The position numbers were made by a program, and so were the translations under genes. DNA of 64,000 bases. Source: Verticillium longisporum. Its lineage: Eukaryota > Ascomycota > Sordariomycetes > Glomerellales > Plectosphaerellaceae. Shown here piece by piece: positions 56,316 through 64,000 of this stretch. Position 1 is the first letter of the stretch; each line of letters opens with the position of its first letter. The stretch covers positions 1,736,001-1,800,000 of the forward strand of contig JAETXT010000007.1 of the NCBI GenBank assembly GCA_019188255.1, read 5' to 3'. Below the pieces are notes generated by a model that was not told where the DNA came from, made no database searches, and was given only the letters and a program-made list of their open reading frames with translations.

Positions 56316-56996
56316 CAGTGTACGAAGAGAAGTGTCTATTTGGTGTTTGCCATGCCACGAGGTCCAATTACGATGTGAAGAGAGAAGGAAAAGCAGAAGA
56401 GACGTTGATGGATGACATTGATATGGGAAGAAGAGGGAGCATAGCACGGATGGCGGGCATTTTCTTGGGCATTTTCTTTTCCTTCTCTCTTGTTTTTCTT
56501 TCCCTCTCTCCGTTTTGCAGTCTTGGATTTGATACCCGAGCGGAGGAGGCGTGTCGACTACCGTGGTCAGAGCCATGAATCTCTTTCCGTGTGGGTGGCC
56601 TGCTTCTTCTGACTCCTGTTGTGGTCTTTTCGCCCCCCCGTCTCATTCACATTCTTTTTGTCGCTGTTGCATTCGTCTCGGCTTCTTGGCTTCCCTCTTG
56701 CAGATGTATAGCTTCCTCTCGGATTGATGGGCATATTACGTTTTCTTAATCCTACTGTAATTTTTTACTGTTCCTTTGCATCTTCATTTAGCCAGCCTCT
56801 GCTTCGTGCTTCGAGGTAGTTGAAATTTCATGACATGTCATCTATGAAACGACTTGACGTGACCAAAAAAAATTGTATTACGCTCGCTATCTACTTGTGC
56901 GGCGATGAGAAGAAAGGCGGTGGGTGGCACATATGTGTGTGCAACGTCATACCAGCAACGAAAGATCTAGGGAAAAAAATGAACAAGGAAACCCCT
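56316..56996. other. Convergent 3' spacer before SAC1
   Basis: About 680 bp between two gene ends, with T-rich tracts near 56455-56520 and 56740-56775. No gene is supported. Confidence 0.45.
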
Positions 56997-59225
56997 CTAC
57001 TCGATCCTCTTCTTGCCCTCCTCGGCATTGAGATACCGCGCCGTGCTGAGGCCGCGCTCGTGTTTCGCGACAAGGGTACCGATCATGGAGTCCTTGCGCG
57101 CCTTGTTCATGTGTTCGTTGTAGCCCTCGTTGGCCCAGGGCCTAGGGTTGAGCTTGGGCCAGTTGACCTGCACTTGTTAGCCCGAGGCCGCGAGATTTCG
57201 AGTTCAGTGAGATGACTTACGTAGAGCATGCCGTGGCTGATGATGAAGCTAGCGGCCCAGGCGGACACGACGAGCCAGAAGAGGATGAAGAAACGGATGG
57301 CGAGGGTGGACTCGGTGCGAGTAAAGAGGCCGACAAAGACGAGGAACACGCTGAAGGCGAGGAGGTAAGGGACCGACTGGATGAGGATGGGCCGGCGGTC
57401 GGCAAAGATGAGGCCAGAACCGCCCAGGTCAGCCCCGGGGCTGTAGACGCCGAGGAACAGGTCGAACGAGTCCTGGCGGGGCCCGTCGAGGAAGTTGTTC
57501 TTGAAGTAACGGGTGACACCAATGCGGCCGTCCTGGAGCGCACCAAGCTTGGTACGCTTGCCCGTACGGGTGACGTCCGTCTTCATGGCACCAGTGCCGG
57601 AGTAGGAGCATGAAACAACGTCTGCATTGTCGGCCCACATATTGCGGAAGAGGTCTTCGAAGGCGGGATCCTCGTCACGGAATGAAGAGCCGCGGGCCAT
57701 GAGGCCGAGATCCTCAAGGATACGGTCCAGAGTATGACGAGCAAACATAGACTGGACAACGTTGGTGCGATCGAGACAGTCCATGCAGTTGGTGCGCATG
57801 ACGGACGTCTGGAAAGAGCGGCCCTCAAGACCACCGTCGTTATTGCCAGGCATGTCGACAGCACGGAAATAGCCCTGGCTCGCGAGAGCCTCGCTAAGCC
57901 TCTCGACAAGCGCGTAGGCTCGGTGCATCTTCATGCCTTTCGTCTCGTGGTGATAGTCGAAGTAGATGTAGTGCAAGCGGTCAAACTCGGACCTTTGCTT
58001 CTCGGGCTGAATGGTGGTGAACTTTTCATCGGTGATCCGGTCACCCTCGGTCTTCTCCCTCGGCGAAGAGACGAGAAGCTCAACGACCTTCTCATACGCG
58101 CCCTTGATATTACGCTCACGACCAGTCTGGTTGACCAGGTTGATGAGGTAGTTGTCACCATAGATCTTGATCTGCTCGTCAAAGTGAAGCTGTGCGGCGC
58201 GTAAGGCTGTTTCGATGCCGCGAACCTGAATCTTCGGGGTGTACTTGAGGCTGTTGATCTCGGCCCAGTAAGCCGGCACACTACCACGGGTCTGGACGTA
58301 GGACATGATCTGCATCTCCTTGCCTTCGGCGCCAAACTGGCCACTCTGCATGTCGGCACTGCCGGCAAAGCCGCCCATGCCGTTGTTCGTGTCGTTGACG
58401 ATAACGACCTGTTCTGTTTCGTTGTAGATGGCAGCATGGCCTTGTTCGTCGGGACCTATCGTGAAGAACTGGGTGCCGCCGCGCTGTCTGGAGGGACGCG
58501 AAAAAAGGACGATTGTCAGGGGAGAGTTCTTGAACTTGGTCGCCCGGAATTCCAGCACGCCGAAGAAGACGCAGAGAATGAAGGGGTCTACGCCAAGTTG
58601 GCTAACAGGCTGGCCTATCGCGCCCGTTGTTCGGAAATCGGTGAGGGGCGACTGGAGGTGCTTGTTGAAGAAGAAACGGTCATCGGCGCGCAGCCACAGG
58701 GGAAGGGAAGTGTCGGCCAAGGACTGTCGTTGAAAGGAGTTGGTCAGGTCGATGGAGTACGAAAAGTACATGGGCCCGCTCTTGATAAAAGTCTCGAGAA
58801 GGCCAATAAAGACATCTTCGTCAGGATCGCGAATCTGGCGCTCGCGCATGGGCAGAATCTCGGTGGAGATGACCTTGTAGACCATGTGGCCCTTCAGGCG
58901 GCCCATGGGTTGGGCCTTTGTGATAATGATGACATACTTGTCTGGAGGGAAATGCGAGGTTAGCTGGCAGACTGGCGAAAGCGGATACGAGTGTCCTGAA
59001 AAGGAGATGGAGCTTACCGAGTCTGAGCTGCACAATGCCCAGGATGCCGGCAATGCTGGAGACACGGGAGGCTCGCTTGGTGAGACCGCCATCACCAAGG
59101 CGCAGGTCGCCTGTGGGGCGGTCGATGATCAGGGCCGGGGCATCGGGAGAAGAGGGCGAGGTGAAGATGTAGGAGTCGCTGGCGAACTTGACGTTGATGT
59201 CGCGGTAGGGGAGTGTAGGCGCCAT
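56997..59225 (-). CDS. SAC1 phosphoinositide phosphatase
   Basis: Three exons: 59225-59018, 58941-57221 and 57167-56997, giving 699 residues. SAC1 removes phosphate mainly from phosphatidylinositol 4-phosphate at the ER and Golgi. The N-terminal Sac domain includes LDKYVIIITKAQPMGRLKGH and YFSYSIDLTNSFQRQ. The catalytic CX5R loop is in MRTNCMDCLDRTNVVQSMFAR near residue 420. Near the C terminus two hydrophobic helices (ILIQSVPYLLAFSVFLVFVGLF and FFILFWLVVSAWAASFIISHG) fit the known ER-membrane hairpin. The tail ends in KKRIE, a lysine-rich end as in ER-retained proteins. Introns are 76 and 53 bp, GT-AG, with CTAAC branch sites. Confidence 0.96.
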
Positions 59226-60256
59226 GGCCGTGGGAGGGTAACTGAAAAGGGCCTGGGGGGCAAAGCAGACGAAAGTAGTCAGAGTCCTTGGAAAGAAATC
59301 AAGCAACCAAAATCTGGAAAGCGGCGAAGAGAAGTGTGCGAGGTGTAGCCGTGGCTGTCGCAACGCGGGGCTGATGGAAAAAGCAGTGGACAGCTCAGAT
59401 CGTGGCAGTGGTGGGTGGTGTTGAGGCCCCAATTGGCAAGCTGCTGTCGTCACTTCCCAAACGTGCCCTCGTCATGTCACTGGCAGGAGCTTGGCGGGCT
59501 CGCCCCTTCTGCCTTCTGAGCTTCTGATGCGCACGAGCCAGTTGCTCTAGGGACGGGGAAGTGGGATGGGGGCGCAAGGGGCGGTCCTGTGGGACTGAGA
59601 CTTTTTACCTTTCAGGGCCCTCAGTTCCTTCCTCACATGCCTGGTAAGCCTGGGAGGTACCAGTGGAAGAACAAAGTGGCAGCCTGGAGCGGGCAGTCAC
59701 ATGAATTACATAAGACACCTATTGGTCCGGCGCTGAACAGGAGGGACCTTGTGACGACGACCCTCGCCGTTTGGTTCTAGGATTTACATGTACCACCACA
59801 CATGGCGTCGGACTAATTCGGTTAGCGTTCTCGCCGCTCTTGCTGAGGCTCGACTCAGTCCAAGCTCAGCCATGCACTCGCCACGCCTCAGTCGAAGTCA
59901 TTAGCAGAGAGTTTATTGCACGTTGTGCACAAAAGACAAAGACTGTAATGGTAGTTCCGTTTTAACGCGACTCAAACAACGATGCTTGATTGACAGTCGC
60001 GCTGCCTGACTGACCGCTAGATATGAACCCCTAGCCTGGGGGACCGCTTGATTGCCCCAGCTTCATATTACCGGAAAGCAGAGATACGTCCAAGCCGACA
60101 TGCCTCTGCAGTCCGATCCGATAGCTGGATTCCACCTGTGCAGGTTTGCAAGCGTGACTTGGCGCGCCAGCCTTTGATACCGCCAGTCAAAGTAGAACAT
60201 TCACCTATTACCTCCTCCATGAATCTCTTTGTACAGGTCCTTGGTCGTCGAATTCA
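59226..60256. other. SAC1 promoter region and spacer
   Basis: About 1 kb upstream of SAC1, with no supported gene. The part right of 59800 is AT-richer than most of the window. Confidence 0.4.
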
Positions 60257-61399
60257 TTCCAAGTCTGGTATAGGAACTTCGGGTATCTGCCCTGGTTCCC
60301 TCAGCCAACGTTCAACAAGGTCGTCGCCCCGCCCGCCTCGATCTTGCATCAATTCTAGTGCCATGCTATTGACAGCTTCAGCGTGCGTTTCTCATTTCGC
60401 TCCCAGGCGTCAACTCGGAATTCATCCGGCCATACGTAGTCTTTCTTTTGAGTGCGAGCAACAAGCGCGCCCCGTACGTCCTGTTGATCCAAATTCGACT
60501 CGGTTAGAGGAGGGCAGTTAGAGGTAGGTACTACGAGCAGGGTACTGACATATTCAGTTGCAGCAATTCGCTCTTCCCCGTGTAGAGGTATATGCTCCAA
60601 GCCCCATAGATCCCGATTGTATCGTTTCAAGATGAAAGGCCGGCCAATTACGGTATTGGTACTGAACATCAGGCCTCTCATCTTGAAAGTCCGCGGGAAT
60701 GGTCTAGGACGAATATTCGCATATGTCCCAGAATGTGCGAATGTCATCTTTGGCAGACGATGCGTTAGGTTAACCTTTCTTCCGGATGGATTCCATAGGA
60801 TTGGTAGATTTATTTATAAGAAACTGACATGTTTGGTGTCAAGGATCCAGGCCAGCCCATCTGACTGATAAGGGCACAGCAGGGCTACGTCTTAGGAGGG
60901 TGTTTCGACCAGTCTGATCCGAACTGTCATCTTCAAAGGAAGAATGCGCTTGGCGAGAGTCCATGAGGGGGCTGTCATGCATGTATAGATAGTTGGCGAT
61001 AACGGCTTCTAGAAAGAATATAACTCTCTCCTTTGGCCCGGCGCTGCGGCTGGGTATGGCAGTCGCTCTTCGAGAGAAATAACGCGCTTGCTCATGTGCA
61101 GATCATCCCGCAAAGCGTTGTTTGTCAATGTCGACACGTCTGCCAGTGTCTCTAGGGGGGAACACGACGTCGCCCTCATCAAGGTAGCAAATTTTCAGAA
61201 AGAGGCAGTAGACCTGATGCCATAGAAAGACAAATTCGTCTTCATCATAAGCCAAGGGAGATGTGGCAGGCGGTGGGGAAGTGATGAGAGGAGCTCCTGA
61301 AGGATACTCTCTTCCTTCGGGGCAAAGCCAGAATCCGTGTGGCGCTACGGGGTCATCAGGGAGAAAAAAGTCCCGTGCCGAGGAAGTTGAGGGATCCAT
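60257..61399 (-). pseudogene. Degenerate or mis-sequenced gene of unknown function
   Basis: On the minus strand, coding-like pieces follow each other in the same direction but in changing frames. From an ATG at 61399: MDPSTSSARDFFLPDDPVAP, YDEDEFVFLWHQVYCLFLKICYLDEGD, then after a frame change SLEERLPYPAAAPGQRRELY, then another change FFLEAVIANYLYMHDSPLMDSRQ, ending at a stop near 60839. A second block (60747-60364) reads MRGLMFSTNTVIGRPFILKRYNRDLWGLEHIPLHGEERIA, a possible 69 bp intron, and DYVWPDEFRVDAWERNEKRTLKLS, then a further shift to MALELMQDRGGRGDDLVERWLREPGQ, ending with a stop at 60257. I do not recognise the family. It may be one decayed gene, two genes, or an intact gene broken by sequence errors like those elsewhere in the window. 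Confidence 0.4.
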
Positions 61400-62165
61400 G
61401 AACGAGTTGCAGACCCTGCCTAAGCTTACCTTGGTCGCAAAGCAAGTGATTTTGACAGGAGCTAAGCAAAATGCGTTTTCTTTTGTTGTCTGCAAGCTGT
61501 TCGCTATATGGCTCATCACATTTCCAGCTGCAAGGCACGGTCTAGTCCGGAGTCGTCTATCACAGAGTGTACAGACATTCATGATCACGAGTGTACTCGG
61601 TATCAGGGTTGGTCAGCCTACCTTAAGTACAATTTCCTGAAAAGTCGAGACCAAAAGCGGCGCACTGCCGTTTTGACATTGTCTTCTTACAGTAGACCTT
61701 TGTGCATCTGTAGCTGGCTTACCTTATGCTAGCGAAGCCACCATCGCGCTCAGGGCTCAGGCTAAAAGCAGCGAGGCTGAGGTTCTGCTGGGCGTGGGCC
61801 TGACGTGTGCAAGGTCCATTTCAGCCAGTCACCGTCGAGGAACACCTCGCCATCTCCCAAGTTTCCCTCCATCCCAGAGCCCAGTCCCCAAAGTCCGAAG
61901 TCCCCCATAGGCAGTGTTTCCTGAAGCGGGCTCATCCATCACCCGACCCTCCGATTCCATCACCATCAACACAACGACTACCTGCCACCTCTTGCGCTCC
62001 GTCAACGACTCCTCGCCCCTACCATCCCCCCCGCGACACAAACGGATACTCCCCCTCCTATCTGCAACCTATCGTGCGTGTCCATCGCCGTCGACCTGAT
62101 CAGCCGACACTTCCAATTCCCAACCCTCCGCCACTTTCTTTCCTCGACCCTATCCACCAGATACC
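61400..62165. promoter_or_regulatory. Spacer and RAB5 5' leader
   Basis: About 770 bp. The right part from about 61820 is C-rich with CATCACC and CCATC repeats and resembles a transcribed 5' leader. No gene is supported. Confidence 0.4.
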
Positions 62166-63075
62166 ATGGCTTCCCGTGGCGGTCCAGGCGCTCCCGCCGC
62201 GCGGGGCTCCAACACTCGCTTTGCGCAGTTCAAGCTTGTTCTCCTGGGTTAGTCACCGCTTGCTCATTTTGGAAATCCGTACATGATCGCTGACACAGTT
62301 CGTAGGAGAATCCGCCGTTGGAAAGGTAGCCCGCCCCAGCCTCGGCGGAGATGCATTGTACATGTCGCTGACCTGCCACAGAGCTCCATCGTCTTGCGAT
62401 TCGTCAAGGTGAGCACTCCCCTCAAGCGCTGGAGGGATGTACGACGACCAAGCCGCTGACTCGACGTCCAGGACCAATTCGACTCGTATCGGGAATCGAC
62501 CATCGGCGCTGCTTTCCTGACGCAAACCATTTCGCTCGACGAGAACACAACAGTCAAGTTTGAGATCTGGGATACCGCCGGCCAGGAACGCTACAAGTCG
62601 CTCGCCCCCATGTACTACCGCAACGCCAACTGTGCCGTCGTCGTCTACGACATTACCCAATCCGTATGTTCCCCCCACCCACATGCCAACTGGCGCGGAT
62701 GCGAAAGGCCGGCTAACAGGCAGTCAGTCGTCCCTCGACAAGGCAAAGGCCTGGGTCAAGGAGCTGCAGCGTCAAGCGAACGAGAACATCATCATCGCGC
62801 TGGCCGGCAACAAGCTGGATTTGGTCACGGAGCAGCCCGACAAGCGCGCCGTCTCCACGGCGGATGCCGAGGCCTACGCCAAGGAAGCCGGTCTGCTCTT
62901 CTTTGAGACATCGGCCAAGACGGCCGAGAATGTCCGCGAGCTCTTCACGGCCATCGCGAAGAAGCTGCCGCTGGATCAGGTCGGCCCTAGGCACGCGCGG
63001 CCAGGCCAGCGACAGGGCGTCAGCCTGACCCCCGAAAACCCGAACAACACCATGGGCGGAGGCTGCAGCTGCTAA
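62166..63075 (+). CDS. RAB5-type small GTPase (Ypt5/Vps21 family)
   Basis: Five exons: 62166-62247, 62306-62325, 62382-62408, 62472-62663 and 62728-63075, giving 222 residues. RAB5 proteins control fusion and motility of early endosomes. All nucleotide-binding motifs are present: LLGESAVGKSS (P loop, split by two introns), the switch I threonine in [21 protein letters not shown] and ETSAKT. The effector region [20 protein letters not shown] is typical of RAB5. The C terminus is GGGCSC, a double-cysteine CXC motif for geranylgeranylation. Exons 2 and 3 are only 20 and 27 bp. All introns are GT-AG and 56-64 bp. The acceptor at 62727 is preferred over 62723 because it gives [17 protein letters not shown]. 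Confidence 0.97.
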
Positions 63076-64000
63076 GCAACGTGCTGTCATTTTCGACTGA
63101 GGTGGTGACAGGCGACTGCTGTTTGCAGAAGTCCTCCTTGACACGTGCGTGAGGGGCGGTCACGACAGAGAAAGGAGACGTTGGTTCTCTCTCTCTCTTC
63201 CTACCTACACATCACAACGACAGCTTGCTTCTCTTGGCGGGCAAGCCAAGCGAAGCGCCTTTCGGACACCAAACAGGAACACAGCGCAGCCTCGGACGGG
63301 GTTGTGTGGAGGGTGGGGGGAAACATGATGGCGTTTTTTCTTTTTTCTTTTTTTTGCCCCGACATTTTAATACCGACACTGCATTTTGATCTGTGACTTA
63401 GCTTACATTCGCGTCTTTCACGAGGGCCGCCATGGGCTGTCAGTAGCAAGCCATAGCGGCCCGGGCTTGCTATAGGAACGGAGGGGCACACAGAGACACA
63501 ATTCTTCCGGGGGCGAGCACACGCGGTGGGGCCATCGAGGGCCTCCCCGGGGAGAGATGACAGCGGCGCATCCTTAGCATTTGGGGATGTACAGTATGCG
63601 ATAGAGGAAGCTACTCTTAGGCGTAAGACAGATCTTTGACATGGGTTGGTGTGCTGTTGTGCTGGTGATGGATGTCGGCATAGCGTGGAAGTACTGTGAG
63701 AGAACCATTGTGCTGGTCAATTGAGTGCTGGTGATTCCTGTTTGTTTCGATGTACATGTACCACAAGCCACGCAGCAGTGAGGTCATCCCGGTTCCTACC
63801 GTCCGGCAGCAGCAGGAAGCGCGAGCGAGCACTGGCCCGGTCACAGGTCACAGGTCACAGGCCACAGGCCAGTGGACAGCCGCCAGCGGACAGCCGGCGG
63901 CGGCCCAGCACCAGGACCCCAAGCTTGATTAGCCGAACTTCATCCTGAGCTTTTTTGTGCCTGGGCCTGTCGTCAACCTCGCGTGGACCATCACATCACC
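63076..64000. other. 3' flank of RAB5 gene to window end
   Basis: No gene is supported. It contains a T tract near 63340-63355 and a short tandem repeat at 63839-63872. Confidence 0.45.
63839..63872 (+). repeat. 7 bp tandem repeat, about five units
   Basis: The unit GGTCACA/GGCCACA is repeated about five times just before the window edge, in non-coding sequence. Confidence 0.85.

Noticed and set aside
1..64000. Secondary-metabolite cluster, transposon or viral insertion
   Set aside because: No synthase, transposase, reverse transcriptase or capsid-like protein was found; nearly all genes have core metabolic or cellular roles.

Overview
This window comes from the nuclear genome of a filamentous ascomycete, most likely a Sordariomycete and plausibly of the order Hypocreales. 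The evidence is short spliceosomal introns (mostly 50-110 bp, GT-AG with CTAAC/CTGAC-type branch sites), GC-rich codon usage, and a gene set that includes white collar 2, a Clr5-domain regulator, a trifunctional HIS4 enzyme and a raffinose-synthase-like protein. I found no CRISPR array, no recognisable transposon and no secondary-metabolite cluster. This is ordinary core chromosome, with 21 well-supported protein genes, one partial gene at the left edge, one intron-containing tRNA and one degenerate gene.

Left third (1-27 kb): a truncated membrane-protein 3' end; a secreted GH79 glycosidase (-); succinate-semialdehyde dehydrogenase (+); tRNA-Val(TAC) (-) with a nearby 3'-half relic; the PP4 regulatory subunit R2 (+) facing RAD50 (-); a 2.9 kb spacer with long C tracts; the photoreceptor partner WC-2 (+); a small glutamine-rich protein (+); an amidase (-); a proline-rich SPRY protein (-); and mitochondrial D-lactate dehydrogenase (-).

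Middle (27-44 kb): a Clr5-domain regulator (-) divergent from a peroxisomal enoyl-CoA hydratase/isomerase ending in SKL (+); the lipin-type phosphatidate phosphatase (+); TAF9 (-) with a long in-frame open stretch beyond its stop; HIS4 (+) with Gcn4/CPC1 boxes upstream; and the beta subunit of the mitochondrial processing peptidase (-).

Right third (44-64 kb): a raffinose synthase/GH36-like protein (+); a 628-residue protein of unknown function (-); UDP-N-acetylglucosamine pyrophosphorylase (-), which feeds chitin synthesis; a 1253-residue low-complexity protein with a C-terminal membrane segment (+); the SAC1 phosphoinositide phosphatase (-); a degenerate gene region; and a RAB5-type GTPase (+).

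Two window-wide patterns matter to anyone using this annotation. First, eight genes carry nine single-base deletions, all in the same direction and mostly in G/C runs of four or five. Restoring one base at each site rebuilds a conserved family sequence and makes the exon lengths divisible by three, so these look like sequence errors rather than pseudogenes. Second, short palindromic ACCTAGGT/ACCTACC-type motifs recur in upstream regions of many genes and not in the coding exons I read.
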